Shown one piece after another: positions 11,054-23,639 of a stretch of 64,000 nt of DNA. The translations under genes were made by a program, and so were the position numbers. A model generated the notes under the pieces. The model saw nothing but the letters and a program-made list of their open reading frames with translations. It was not told the DNA's origin and did no database searches. How positions within the stretch are numbered: position 1 is the stretch's first letter; the number at the start of each line of letters is the position of its first letter. Origin of the DNA: Dolomedes plantarius (Eukaryota > Arthropoda > Arachnida > Araneae > Dolomedidae); assembly GCA_907164885.2 (NCBI GenBank), contig OU015498.1, positions 89,014,142 through 89,078,141 on the forward strand. Reading direction: 5' to 3'.

Positions 11054-11420
11054 GTATGAAGCATTTCTCTCTTTCTCAATAGTTTTAGAAGATGGTACTC
11101 TGATATATATTATATGCTAGAAAGTTTGTAAAGCTTCTTAACACATTTAGAAACAACCCAAACTCCTAGTTTTATAATTATATCTTAAGGTTTAGCATAG
11201 AGACCTAAAACATAATGTTTAAATCTTCAGAAATTATTTATTTTTCCTATTATGCCGTAACATCTGCTTCTTCAATGGCTTGAAAGCACGGTATGTACCC
11301 GAGCGATCTCTTGGTCTTTTCAAAAACTAAAAATTGAAAGAATTGGCTAGAGCTATGTTAAATGGGATTAGATAGAGCTATGTAAAATAGATTTAGCTAG
11401 AACTATGTAAAAAAGAATTA

Positions 11421-11585
11421 CCGTATTTTTCGGACCGTAAGACCCACCGGACGATAAGACTTACCTCAAATTTATAACAGGATTTTTAGAAAAGAATATT
11501 TTGTATTTTGTTAGTTATATAAAGATATTTTCAAGTTCTTACTTTATAACGATAAAAAATATTTATAATAAATGTATAATAAATA

Positions 11586-11633
<48 letters not shown>

Positions 11634-11740
11634 AAATATTCATTTTATTTTAATGTTACCTTAAAACCATAAAACGCACCCTAATTTTAAATAATTTCTT
11701 TTAATGTAAAAAAGTACGTCTTATGGTCCAAAAAATAAGG
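11421..11740. mobile_element. MITE with CCGTATTTTTCGGACCG ends and (TA)n core
   Basis: The left end TACCGTATTTTTCGGACCGT and right end GGTCCAAAAAATAAGGTA are inverted repeats of about 25 bp bordered by TA. The core holds a (TA)n run at about 11590-11628. It interrupts the duplicated block that holds the exon-like ORF, and the 36.8-37.4 kb copy lacks it. It is non-coding. Confidence 0.6.
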
Positions 11741-12305
11741 TAGCTAGAACTGTGTAAAATAGAATTAACTACAACTCTATAAATTAGATTTAGCTAGAAC
11801 TGTGTGAATTATAATTATGTTAATCAGAGCTAGCTAGAGTTTTGGGAATTAAAATTAGGTTAAGTAATGTTACGTAAAATTATGTAAACTTATTCTAGTC
11901 ATATGAATTAGAATTATATATTTGTGTTGTATTGTTTGGGTTAAATAGCTAATTGCTTCTTTTTCGTATGAAATTTCTTGATTTTTGCAATCATATCTTG
12001 TGCGACTCTTTACTTTGTGTCCGTTTTTGAAATAAATTTTGTTTTAAATAAGTGCAGCAGATTTTCTGGGAGAATTAATAAGAATGGGTTGTGGGTTCAC
12101 TTGATAAACACGCCTGGAAAGACATTCAGCATTAAATCGGAACACATTTCTAGTGCCCACTGGCTCCAGAATTGCACAATAACGACTACCAAGTGATTAA
12201 ACGGTTCGGATCATGAACATTTTACTTTAGAAGGCTTACTTTTGTTGAATTTCTTCAAACTTTTTAAGTTTTACTCTTTCTCCGAATAATCTTTTAATCT
12301 AGGGC

Positions 12306-12666
12306 TTGAGGTAGCCCTGTAGTAGCTCGTCGACTTTCAGTGATGAGTGTTCTCGGATCGAATCCTTGCAAAAACCATTTAGTACCTCAGAGTCTAGGTC
12401 GGATATGGGCACGCTAAATCCGTAGACTGGAAAGTCCCTATATGTTGCCAGAGAGCGTGGGAGAGGGTACGATCCCTCCAGACGTCACCCTTACGATCCC
12501 TCCAGACGTTGGGGTTGCTTAGACAAAATCGAGGTGGCACCTGGCTAAATCGGACTCCTACCCTTGTGGTGCCATTGTAAACGGAACCTCATTCCTCAGC
12601 CCACTAGCTTATATGGACCTGGTATAGAATTACTTCCAGTCAGAGGGCATTAGAAACAACAACAAC
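12306..12666 (+). mobile_element. tRNA-headed SINE with (AAC)n tail, copy 1
   Basis: An A-box-like GGTAGCCCTGTAG and a B-box GGATCGAATCC form the head. The body has GTAGACTGGAAAGTCC and CGATCCCTCCAGACGT, a piece that is locally duplicated. The tail is AACAACAACAAC at 12655-12666. Further copies lie at 29610-29836, 44453-44792 (minus) and 56691-56905 (minus). This is the most complete + strand copy. Confidence 0.75.
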
Positions 12667-13197
12667 CTGCTGACGCCTGCAACTTTATTTATAAATATAA
12701 CCCTCACGCCGTTTCAAAGTTTAAACTTGTCAGTTGCAACTGAGTTCGTCAGATGGCTGTAAGAACTCGATGTAATCGCTTGTCAGTTGGGAGGTCTTCA
12801 TGTCGGAAGCATCAAATGAAATAAATTTTGTTTTTCGAAAAGCCACTTATACCTTTACAATATAAATTTGCGATGCGAACATACAGTTCATTCTAAAGGA
12901 ATCAACAACCACCTTTTATCCAAAAAATGTACCGTAAGTGTTATTTGGACAAAAGTACGAAGACCTGCCTCAGGCAGTACAAGGGTCTTTGGCAGTACAA
13001 GGGTCATGCCAAATGCAAAATTGTTGTAGAAAAAGTATAGTATAAAGGACAATTTCAGTGCATTTTGAAAATATAGGGTGATATGTCCGACGTATCAAAT
13101 AAATCCAAATAGAGCAGTGAATTTAAATCTGGACCGAGAACCAGCGTCTTACCCATTCAGCCATCACTCGGGAACTACTCTGAAAATGTGGAATTGT
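12667..13197. other. Gene-free spacer
   Basis: Only a short tandem duplication (GGCAGTACAAGGGTC twice near 12973-13006) stands out. No coding signal, RNA or transposon end was recognised. Confidence 0.4.
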
Positions 13198-13621
13198 TTA
13201 AGGCTGCTGTGTTCTAAGCCTATTGGATTCGCTCACTGCAATGTTAATCTACAGATAAAATTTGTCTACTATTTACAGCTACATAAATGCTGATAATCCA
13301 ATAAAAATGGTATTTTCAGATAGCCTGAACTTTTTTTGCACCTTGCAACAGGATTTATTTTATAAATTTCGTTCACTAAAGGAATTTAAGAGCGTTTAAA
13401 ACACGCAAGACCAGATTTTCCCCCCTAAATAATTTAAAATTTAAAATTTTTGCATTTAGAAAAAACGAAAAATGCTGCAAAGTGTAAAAGTTCTTTCTCT
13501 ATTACAAGAGTGCAATTAAAAAAAATCTTTAACTCCAAGTCGACAATCATTAGACAAATTTTCTCCATAGGTTAATATTGAGGAGAGTGAACCGAATAGG
13601 GTTAGTACACGGCAGCCTTAA
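13198..13621. mobile_element. TTAA-MITE family, copy 1
   Basis: It begins TTAAGGCTGCTGTG and ends GGCAGCCTTAA. The terminal inverted repeats are about 60 bp and contain GATTCGCTCAC near the edge. The interior has GATAGCCTGAAC and TTTATAAATTTCGT, as in every copy. TTAA flanks suggest piggyBac-type integration. No ORF is seen. Confidence 0.8.
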
Positions 13622-15844
13622 GTCTCTCCTTTCTCAGTCACTTTAGACCAAAGATGTGGTAATAAGAGGATGCGGGTTTGGTGTGTACCAAGTTATGGAA
13701 GACAGTCGAGGTTATGGAAACTGCAGGACTTGGATGATACTGAAGTATTAATGCTCAGCGTCCCTAAATTAGTAAATAAGTCCCTGATGAAAATTGAACA
13801 GATATGCCGCCAAAACTGCTTATTTTCAATCTTATAATGCAGTTTTGGAAGAAATTAAGTGATTTCGAACCATTGGTAAGTGTTAAGTACGTTTTCTATG
13901 ATCGTGATTAATTTTGGCGAAATGGTGGTACAACACGCCTGTCTGGCAACTCGGCCTAGAGAGTGGATTTCTAGTCTGCCAGATGAATTTTAAGAGAGCA
14001 AAATATGTGAATGGGTCGCCAAGTTATTGTAATATGTTGAAAAAAAGACAAAAATCCTGGAGTTTAAATTTTGGTCTGTTTGAATTTTGATACTGTTTTT
14101 GAACGATAATTTCTTTGTAGGCTCTGATACAAAACAAAATAAAAGGATACATTCTCCCTTCTTTTCTCCCTTCTTTTCTGCTGCAGGGATTTTCAAGGGG
14201 GAAAATTCCCCATTCATCCCTACATCGGGATTAATTGTTTCATGTCCGAGGTGTGGTTGAAGGACAAAATCGTATAGCAGATAAATGCATACATATTGAT
14301 CCTTAGAATTGTTTAATTTTATGCTAGAAATGTGAGTAAACTGAACATTCCACAAGTAATCTTGAGTGTGGACAGGAGTCAGCATCTTTTTTTAAAATCC
14401 GTGTCTCTATGATTTTAAAGCGCCTGTGGAATGGTTTCTCGGCAGTAAACATTTTGACCGTGAACCGTTCTTCAAAGAGAATGAATCGTCTGGATTTCTA
14501 TTTCATTTTTAAACTACTTTATTTATACTAGGATTTTCTTATATTTTCTAATGTCACAACCTAAACTGGTTTTCTGTCAAGATTGCCTTCTATATGATTG
14601 ATTAATGTTATCGAAAAAAATTTTGGGCAGTATAATATAATGTTTAAAATCTTTACTTCTGAAGAGTTTTAAATTATTTATGTATGTGTTGCTATGTGTA
14701 GCTCTGAGTTGAGAGTAGAAAATTCAACACACATTTTTAAAATATTAGTCTTATTGATAGATTGCTGTGGATATTATATAAATTTTTTATAGTTTTGAAA
14801 ATGAATAGTTAGCACTCTGTTTAAAAAGAAAATTATTCAAGTTTAAAGCTGCTATTCATACCACTTGTTTACTCTATCAAACATTAAATTCGGTGAGCTT
14901 AGCCTTTACTTGACTGATTCTAAATCTACGAGCTCATATCTGTCAACATACGTTATTGAGCAATGATTCTCTGAATACCTTCATCAAAAACTTTGCGCTT
15001 ATCACATGATAAATTTTTGAATTACTTTTAATTCCTGAGTGATATTATGGAGATTAGTATTTCTATCACTGATAAAATTTATTTCGTAACATTGCGTTAA
15101 AAATATTCTGTGCCATTTTATTAAAAATCTGGAAAATGTTGTTTGCTGTTTTAAGATCTTAAAATTGGAAAAAAAGTGTATTCATTTAATTTATATTAGT
15201 AAAAAATATTATCTTAAAAGCTATCTGAATATCTTCATGAATGATTTTTTGCTTATCACATGATAAATATTTTAGTTACCTTTTAATTTTTGTGTGCTAT
15301 TCTTGAGATTAGTATTCAGTACTCAGAAACAAACGCATAAAATTCATAAATACCTTTCATAAAAATTATAAATATTTTTGCCGTTACAATCGGGAAAAGA
15401 AATGAAAACAAGTGTTTTCGGAACTACTTCCAACTGAATATGTGCTTTCTACATCGAGAAAGTTTAGTGAAAGTGTGCTTTTGTCTTTCATATATTGAAC
15501 TTATATTTCCCATAGAGTTTTAATACATTTTGGAAATCATCTTTAAAAGTCAACCAGATTTGACCGTCAACTCTGCTCTGAAATTTCTATCTGCAACTGG
15601 TCATAGCTTTCTTCAATAGTTGATTGTTATTTTCATATAATTTTCCTGGACTGTATTTCCTGACGAGCGATATGTTTGAATTTCCTTGATTATAAAATAT
15701 ATGTAAGGGGAAACTGAAACCATTTTTTCTTCTTCTTACAATACATGCATTGATCACGGAATTAAGTCTCCTTACGTTGTAGCTATTGTCATGATGTGAG
15801 AACGCAGTGCTATACGTAACGATATTTTTGAAATACAGCATATG
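13622..15844. other. Duplicated far-upstream flank of gene B
   Basis: No supported ORF. From about 14010 it aligns with the flank of gene A from 2958: CCAAGTTATTGTAATATGTTG versus CACCCTATTGTAATATGCTG, then CATCCCTAC with GGATTAAT and a run towards AGATAAATGCAT. The homology continues in patches to the promoter-proximal repeats. Nothing recognisable lies at 13622-14000. Confidence 0.55.
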
Positions 15845-16745
15845 TGTTATATACATATATATTTTGCTGATTGACAGAGATGTTTTTTTAAATTCATGTT
15901 AAAAATAAAAGAGAGAGTAAACAGTATATCGAACAACTAAAATTGTAATACTAAATATCGTAATTAATTGAATATACATGCTAAATAAACCATTGATAAT
16001 TTCACAAACAACTATTGAGTAGAAGAAAATTGCTAAAAATTAAGAAATCTGAAGGTTATTATAACAGGAGCCTAACATTGATGACTGAAATTTTACAAAG
16101 TAAACATTTATGGATATTATTATCATTACCGACGGAATCATATGAACGTTCATATCAATATTTCTATGTTGGACTTTCAAAAGGGCTCAGATATGAAAGC
16201 TTTCATTTTCAACGAGTTTTAGAGTATTCGATGTAGACCGTATGCTGACAGAGTATTAAATTCGGTTGTACTTATGGATTTTTCAAATACATTATAATAT
16301 CTGTTATATTTTTTTGCTGTTAGAAGGAGACGTCTGCTTAAAGTTCCTTTGAATAATAAAAGAGAGTGTGAAATGTATACTGAGTAGTTAAAATTTCAAT
16401 ACGAAATATCGTAATTAATTCAATATGCATACTGAAAAAACTTAATAATCCAGCAAATATTTATTAAGGAGAATAAAATTAGTAAAAATTAAGAAATGTG
16501 ATCATTACTATATCAGTGAGCCTAAGATTTACGGCTGAAAATTTTAAAGACCAACAATAATTTGTGAATATTACGTGTGGTGACTATTTATCGCCAAAAT
16601 CAATCATATGAACGTTTATATCAATATTTCTATGTATATGTGACAGTTTTTATTTTTAACGAATTTTAGAGCATTACATGTGTAACATATGCAGACAGAG
16701 TATGAAATTCGGTTGTACTTGTGGATCTAAAAATTAACCGCAAAA
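15845..16745 (+). repeat. Two tandem ~450-bp promoter-proximal repeats of gene B
   Basis: These are the same unit as before gene A, with landmarks at 15869 and 16319 (spacing 450). The final unit ends TTCGGTTGTACTTGTGGAT at 16707-16725 and reaches the ATG at 16746 after about 20 bp. Part of the first unit reads as a 73-aa ORF (16015-16236), which is probably accidental because it is not kept in the other units. Confidence 0.7.
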
Positions 16746-17467
16746 ATGAGATCTGTAAAACGTTTTGATCGTACTGACTATATTTTGTTGGCGGCAGGTA
16801 CCGTCTATATCTTCCTCTCTTCGGGGATTATAATGCTCTCGATTCACGAAGGTGCCAAAAGATTATGCACTTCCATGGCAAATGAATCTCTCTTGGTCGC
16901 GGAGGAGTGCTTCGATAAAGTAAGAGGAACTTTTCTCGATTCTATTTTGTGTCTATTTGTTAACAATATCCCATTCTTCTGCTGTTTGGTGATCGTGATT
17001 CTTTACATCAAAAGCAAGAGACCGTTCGATATAATAACATGTTTAGGAAGTAATAAAGGCACTATGTATGATGAAATGGACCGGGAAGAAAAAGAATTAC
17101 TTTTCGAGAAGCCATACATTTTAGGACGTCTTAGCCATCCAAATCTGATCTGTATCCTGGATCCAAAATCTTTTTTGATCCTTACAGAGTATATATATTT
17201 TTACCGTTATATGAAAGTTGAAGATGATGTGTCGCCGCCTCATTTCACACAAATGGCCCTAATCATGAGAGACGTGTTGAGAGCTGTCCAATACTTACAT
17301 GCCAATCGCATATACCATTTGGATTTGCAGCCTAAGAACATAATAGTGCAACGGTTCACTGAGGATTCGAGGATACACATGGCGAAAGTAGGAGGGTTTG
17401 TTTTTGCAAAACGTCTTTGGTACGGGAAAATTCCTTGCAGAGAAACGGGACTGAAAAAATTTAGAAG
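16746..17467 (+). CDS. Gene B exon 1: two-TM membrane anchor and pseudokinase N-part
   Basis: Exon 1 of 2; the joined product is 403 aa. Membrane segments lie at about residues 12-32 and 67-88. The loop between them has a sequon at N46-E-S and Cys55, the same positions as in gene A despite little other identity. The juxtamembrane KSKR is basic. The N-lobe is about 20 residues shorter than in A and C and has no glycine loop or clear VAIK lysine. HPNLI (131-135) and HLDLQPKN (191-198) are intact, so both the HxD Asp and the metal-binding Asn are present. The DFG position reads G217-F-V. The donor AAG|GTATGG at 17467/17468 is phase 2. Of the three genes, B keeps the best catalytic loop but still lacks the DFG Asp. 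Confidence 0.8.
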
Positions 17468-17483
17468 GTATGGTGTATTACTT

Positions 17484-17487
<4 letters not shown>

Positions 17488-17533
<46 letters not shown>
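17488..17533 (+). repeat. Poly-T run of 46 directly after the gene B donor site
   Basis: The tract begins 21 bp into the intron. Gene A has CTATTTTTTCAAC and gene C has CTCTTTTTTTGTTTTCAG at the same place, so the run is an expansion of a short ancestral T tract. Confidence 0.9.
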
Positions 17534-17534
<1 letters not shown>

Positions 17535-17560
17535 GCAGCACATTTTTACAATAAGAGATG

Positions 17561-17728
17561 ATGGTTTGGTTTGGAGCGTTACGTTCAATTTTTGCTACAC
17601 GAGGGCTAATTAGATCGAGACCTACTGCTTAAAGAACTGCTACAAACGTCCATGCCAAGAGTGGGACTCGAACCCACAGACTCTGTACCGAATGCCAGCG
17701 CTTTAGCCCTTCGGACATCTGTCGGCTG
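17561..17728 (-). mobile_element. tRNA-derived SINE in intron B
   Basis: On the minus strand the tRNA-like head has TCCGAAGGGCTAAAGCG and B-box GGGTTCGAGTCCC. The tail ends CTCCAAACCAAACC. ATAAGAGATG at 17551-17560 is repeated at 17729-17738 as target duplication, and introns A and C carry the uninterrupted site. It belongs to the same family as 47470-47633. Confidence 0.85.
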
Positions 17729-20700
17729 ATAAGAGATGGAATGATTTACTGTTCAAAAGTAATATGTAAAATTGTGAAACAACACATAGATCTGCCTTGC
17801 TCTTATCTCTTAACTTCAGTGTTCCTTCGTGTTCTGATTATCTTTAAAAAAAGTTTTTAAATTTTAATTGACATTTTTAGGCTTCTGCGAAATTTTTGCA
17901 TTTGACAAGATTTTCTTGGAATTCCGATAGGATTTCTGACGTAGTCTGGAGGTACCGAGTTCTTAGGAGGCTCGAGTTCCTTACTCTTGCAGGAAGGTAA
18001 AACTCTTTAATCTGGACAATTATTTGTTAAAAATATTTACCCTCATTGTCACTGAAAGTCGTTGAATTTAAACTGAAATAATGGTCGTATGTCGATACTA
18101 TTTATAACGGGAAGGATGGGAAGTATATGTTAATTAACTGTCTTTATCTACCGAGAATATATCTTCACATAGACTAATTCATTTGAAAATTTTATTTATG
18201 GTGTTCTTTGATATTTTCTTAAGAAAAAACTCCTAGGGAGATGTTATGCTTTAAAGAAAAATAATGCCACCGAATATTCTGATATTTTGAAAAAAAAAAT
18301 TTAAGCTTTAAATGACCGTTTCGCAAAATTTTAGTATTTGACAAGATTTTCTTGAAATTCAAAAAAGATTTCTCACATAGTCTGGAGTTATCGAGTTCTT
18401 ATAGTTAGTTTTTCTTGCAGGAAGGTAAAATACTTTAATCTCGATAATTATTTGTTAAAAATATTTACCCTCATTTTCACTGAAAGTCGTGACATCTAAA
18501 CTGAAATAATGGTTATGCCTCTACCAGTGATAATGGGAAGGACAGAACATATATATTATTCAACTGTCTTTCGCTACCGAATTTACTGTCATTTATTGTC
18601 ATTTTACGGGGTGGGAGAAAGCATAAGTTTGAGCGTGAGAGAAATCCCATTTTCTGCTCTTCAAATACGATTAAAATTTCTGAATTTGCCCATGTGCGAT
18701 GAAACAATATATCTTAATATAAATTAAATGATTTAAAATTTTATTTATAATTGTCTTTGATGTTTTTTCTTTTGAAAAGTGAGATATTACCCCTAAAATA
18801 GAAAAAAAATGCCACTGATTCTATCTGGAAACATTTTCTTAACCACAAAATTTACTAATTTATTTAAATTACAAGCAGAAATTAGATATATTTTAATATT
18901 GAAATATAATAGTTTTAGTAAAATTGAACCTGTAGTTTGAAGAAGGGAACAAGAGCCAAAAAATTGAAATTCTTTTTTTGTGTGCCATACTATCATTTAT
19001 ATATAGACGCTCCTTGTAAGCTGTAAAAGACGTTGGAATAGCGAGAGAATGTAAAAAATATTATATAAAATTTTAGTGAAGAAAAAATAATAAATAAGAC
19101 AATTATTTTAAAGTTTTTTAAAAATTTCCCACAAAAACAGTTTTTGGATTCGTTCTCTTCTTCAAAATGCCGATTTAATTGCAGTTTATAGTAGAAGAGA
19201 AATTACAAAACTAAAATTCTGAATAGAAGCAAAGCACTCTTTTCTTAGGATACTCGTATTTTAAAAACATATCAGGATTTTAACTCATATATCTAAGCCG
19301 TTAGCATAAGCTGTTAACCGTGTGCCTCATCAATAGTAACAAGCAGTTTTTACATTAATGTGTGATGGTGACATAATTGAAGAATACGTTGAGAACGACT
19401 TTCAACATATGATTCATTGCATGTAACATAAGACAGGAAAAGAGAAGAGATTTAGAGAGATATAGTGAACAGAGGCAGAAAGATTCTCTAGTTCAGAATG
19501 TAACGTACTCTCAGAGATTATCTTAAAACTGTATTTAGCTGAGAGTAATTTTATTTAGAACATAATGATGTCATTAATAATGAGATGCAATAAAATTTAG
19601 GCAGTGTGCTCCGGAAAATCCCAACAAACTATGGTAACAGAGTTTGTTGAATCCGTTTCCCAACATCGATGTTCTTATTGACCACCTTAGACCACTATTA
19701 ACCACTTTTATGGAGAAGAAAAAATAATGAGGGATTGCTGGGGACGAGGAGGTAAAAATCTTTGTAGATGAAAATGCAACATAGTTTCAGGGTTGCTTCG
19801 AAAACCGTATGTAGCCAAGAATAATTTGATTTATATAGATTCTGGAAATGGCTTTTATAACAAGGAGTAAAGAAATTTTTCCAGTGCACTTCAGCAAATA
19901 CTTGCAGACCAAGACACATACTATTTAACACAGGGATTAAGGGGATGATGACCTTTCAAAGCGATTTTTGAAATTTTTACCTCAGTGATATGAAATTTTT
20001 CATATATATTCATTAAAGTATATCAATATTAAATCCCTTATAAAATTTTATAAATATTTAAAAAAAATTATAGTTAAAAAATTGAAATTAAATTAACTTT
20101 TTTTAAAATGCTCTTTGCGACTCAATTTTTAATTTTCCCCCTTAATTTTACATTTATATTGCTTATAAATACGTTTTGAATAAAGTTATGTATTTTTTTT
20201 TGTACTTTCGTTGAATAGTTAATTTTTAGGAAATATTTTTATGCTTGCACTCTGAATTTTCGTGTACTTTTCTACACTTAAGTTAAACTTTGATAACCTG
20301 AATGACCTCGAATCCTAAAATGGATACATAACTTTATTTTCATGTATTACAGGAGTCTTTATTATAAATTTCTTAAATTTTCATCAAAAATTATGACGCG
20401 AGGAGCATTTCAAAGACTTGCAAATCTGGAAATTTCTCATTTTGAGAAAAAGCCATTTAAAAGATGTTTTTTCACCTACCTTTAATTCTTACTACTCTAA
20501 AGCCACCAAGTTTTCATTTTTCTTTTCACTACATATTTTAAATGCATTTCATTTCAATATTTACATGTTTTTAAACTATTAATACACCCCCGTAATAAAT
20601 TCCAATTTTTGTTCGATTTTTGGTAATTTGAAAGTCCACCATCCCCCTTTAAAGCAAAAAATCCCCGTCCCTTTGAAATATTATTTTATCTAAGATATTG

Positions 20701-20799
20701 TAAGGACTTCGCTTTAAAAAAATGACTGCCAGCCTTTTTGAATTTTAATGCTTTACTTGCATATGTTGGATAAATACAGTCTATGTACAAAAAATATTA

Positions 20800-21420
20800 A
20801 TTTCGCGGGTTCATCACGGTTTTCGCCGAGGAAGGAAAGTCTTAGCCGCTTGCATCACAGGTTCTTTAGGCTCGGGAACAACTGAGCGGCATCTCTTTTT
20901 GTAACGGCTTCAACTTCCTCCATCGCCTATGTTCGGCGGCTTATTAAGGTAAATGCACCTATAAGGAGCCATGTCCCTATAATGGGCCGCCTTTTAGAAA
21001 TGCCGAGAAATTAAGGGTCTATCGGTCTATTGGTTACTATTAACCAATGACCCTCACCCTTTCTACTGCCTTAGGTAACGATAGACCCTTAATTTCTCGA
21101 CATTTCTAAAAGGCGGCCCATTATAGGGACATGGCCCATTATAGGTGCATTTACCTTAATACCCCCAATCGAAAGTCCTCGAAGAATCCAGATGCGCATT
21201 CTTGGTCCGGCCACATTCCGGCATTTCCCCACTGATTAGGCGCTTCCGGTCCCGAGGCTCCACCTAGTAGACTGGCTTACCGTTCGGGCGAACTGCCGTA
21301 ACCGCTCCCGGTCTTTAATGTAGCTAAGTGTTTGCGGCTGTTTAAGCAAAGGAAATTAAATTAAGTGCACAGGACCGCGGTGCGAGGTGGTCTCCAGGAA
21401 TTCCACGTGTGGAGGTAAAA
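20800..21420. other. GC-richer foreign block in intron B
   Basis: This stretch is clearly richer in G and C than the surrounding intron and has no counterpart in introns A or C. It is split by a MITE at 20948-21155. No reading frame matched a family I know. It may be part of an LTR or another transposon, and the sharp composition change suggests insertion. Confidence 0.4.
20944..21159. mobile_element. Short fold-back MITE with TTAA flanks
   Basis: Terminal inverted repeats of about 80 bp begin GGTAAATGCACCTATAA and end with the complement. TTAA lies on each side (20944-20947 and 21156-21159). The internal arms include GGGCCGCCTTTTAGAAATG. There is no coding capacity. It lies inside the GC-rich block. 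Confidence 0.75.
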
Positions 21421-22349
21421 AAAAAATAAAATTCGTTACTGTACGGGAGTCATTACAATATCAAATTGATTTATGTTATGGTTTAATCGAAATAAATATA
21501 GATTTTTTGGCTCATATTTTATAGGTAAAATAGCTTGTAGAGATTTATAGCTCACTTCTACCCAGACTTGGGTGTATATAATTTGAAGTGGCACTCTAAA
21601 TAAATTTGATACAAACACAGTTTATACGTGAAACAATGTTTATTGAATTCGTTGCACATATATATTTTGCTTTTACAGCAATAAGCATACGTACTACTTG
21701 TACGGTATATATATATTAACATTCAATAGAAATGCACATTTCAATACTCACAAACCAGCAGAGAGTCAAACCAGCAGTACTGCCACGTAAACTTTGGGCC
21801 CTCCTAAGCACAAGCGCCGTTAACACCTGGAACTGCTTACCTCGTAGTTCCCTCTCGCTTATCTATCAACTTTAACAACCTTTTCTTCAACCTTAACAAC
21901 CTTTTTTATTAATGACGCTGCATGGTATTTATACTAAGCGCGTATATCGAAATTAGCATATCTCAAGCAGCTTCTTTAATTCATTCACTCAAAAGTTCGA
22001 TTCTTGTGAATCGAATCTTGTGTATACCTTACAAGCTTATGAAATGCAGACTAGACGATTAAATTACTGAATTTAAATGGATTATGTTTAATAGATTTTA
22101 AGTGATTTTTTAAAAATTTATTTCTATAGCTTTTGCACGAAAACAACTTTTAAGGATTTTCTGTTTAAGTAGTTTAAATTTGTAGAATACGTCCTTCACT
22201 TTTATACATTTTTTTTCTCTACCTGTAAAAATCTATTAAAGACGGTCCTCTCTAATTCACATTATTATGTTAATATTGGTTGAGTGGGGGTCACGTAATT
22301 TGCTGATTTCTTTTGTTTTTTAGAATTTAATTTTGCATATGTTTTCCAG

Positions 22350-22839
22350 GCCCCCTGAATACTTTCGAAATGATAACAAGATTAAAGTGGATGCTGCCAA
22401 AATCGACACTTGGGGCATTGGTATAACTGCTTACGAACTGTTTTCTGGTGGAATGTTGACCATTCTTTCAAAATTGTCTATACCCCCTATATTGACTTTT
22501 GCGGAGCTTGACCGCACCAAACATGTAATGGAACAAGATCATTTCTCTTCGTTTATGGAATCGTCGTGGCATATTATGGAGGACGTTCATCACTATCGAA
22601 GAAACAGATTGGAAATGTCAATGTATGACTTGGATTATTATAGCTTCATGCCAGACTGCTGGGATTTTGTGCGAGGACTCTTACAGTCTGATCCCGATGA
22701 ACGATTCAGTGTGGAAAGGGCTCTCAATACACCACTCATACTAAAAGCGCGGGATCAGCTTGTAACGAGATGGCCTCGTAGGATATCGCTCACCCATTGC
22801 GCCGATGCATGCGTAGAACCTAAAACCGATTTTGTATAA
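22350..22839 (+). CDS. Gene B exon 2: pseudokinase C-lobe
   Basis: The acceptor TTTTCCAG|G (22349/22350) joins phase 2 to give RR-PPEYF. It contains AAKIDTWGIGITAYELFS, the long helix F-G segment, MYDLDYYSFMPDCWDFVR and LLQSDPDERFS. The C-terminal tail diverges from A and C (ends KTDFV) and has three cysteines in THCADACVE. The stop is TAA 22837-22839. It is open throughout. Because exon 1 lies 4.9 kb upstream across several insertions, splicing of the two exons is inferred from matching phase, edges and paralogy. Confidence 0.78.
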
Positions 22840-23639
22840 AAACTGATTCACTAAAATTACCGTGTAAAGAGTCTACTTTCACAGAGGGACAAAGTTATCT
22901 ATTTAGCTTACTGACTTTCGCTTTTTAAAACTTTTTTTCAAAATTATCTTGAAGCAGCAATGTTATAAGCAAAAATACTCAGTAAATTTACCGGAGTAGG
23001 AATCTATTGCCGTCATTTCCGACCTCAAAAGTAGACAGGTATCCAATTTGATTCCAAGTAGACAGGTATCCATCACACCTGCGTGGTTTGTAGGAGCTAA
23101 GTGCATCAGTTACATTTGTAGGATTTCCCCGAATGGGTTTACATTGTATGAGAAATCCATTTCTTCCTAAGTCTATTTTACAGTAACATGTAAAACACTC
23201 AAAAGGAAATCGATTTGGAGAACATTGTCGCAGTTTGAGGATGACTCCGATATTTTACAGCATCTAGACGTGATACTTAGCGAAATTAGACATTTGTTTC
23301 AAATTCTTGTGCATGGATATCGACTCGATGAAATTAAGTGTTTATCCCTAAGTTGGAAGAGATTATGGTAATAATTTATTTAGTTTCCATCGCAAAGTGG
23401 ATGAAATCAAATGTAAGAAGCAAATATAATTCATGATTACTGGACTTGCTTTCTTTGATTCCAGAAATGTGTTTAAATATTATGTTTTCTACGTTTCCCT
23501 GTTATGGATTGCAAAGGCCATAGGATTTTACTTGTGTCAGTTCAGATATTTAGAAACATGTACAACTAAAAGTTCAAACGCTGATATTTTGCTTGCAAAT
23601 CATTCTTAGAAGAGGTCTATTATCATTTGAAATGTTAAC
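22840..23639. other. 3' flank of gene B, no gene
   Basis: It shares the ACCGGAGTAGGAATCTATTG block with the 3' flank of A. A direct duplication of AAGTAGACAGGTATCCA lies near 23029-23075. The exon-like ORF seen after A was not found here. Confidence 0.5.

Larger units (their letters stand above)
17468..22349 (+). other. Intron of gene B (phase 2, 4,882 bp)
   Basis: Ends are GTATGGTG and TTTTCCAG. It contains a 46-T run, a SINE, an internal duplication (about 17860-18090 and 18290-18510, spacing about 430 bp), a stretch shared with introns A and C (about 19330-19830) and a GC-richer foreign block with a MITE (20800-21420). The remainder is AT-rich with no exon recognised. Confidence 0.7.
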
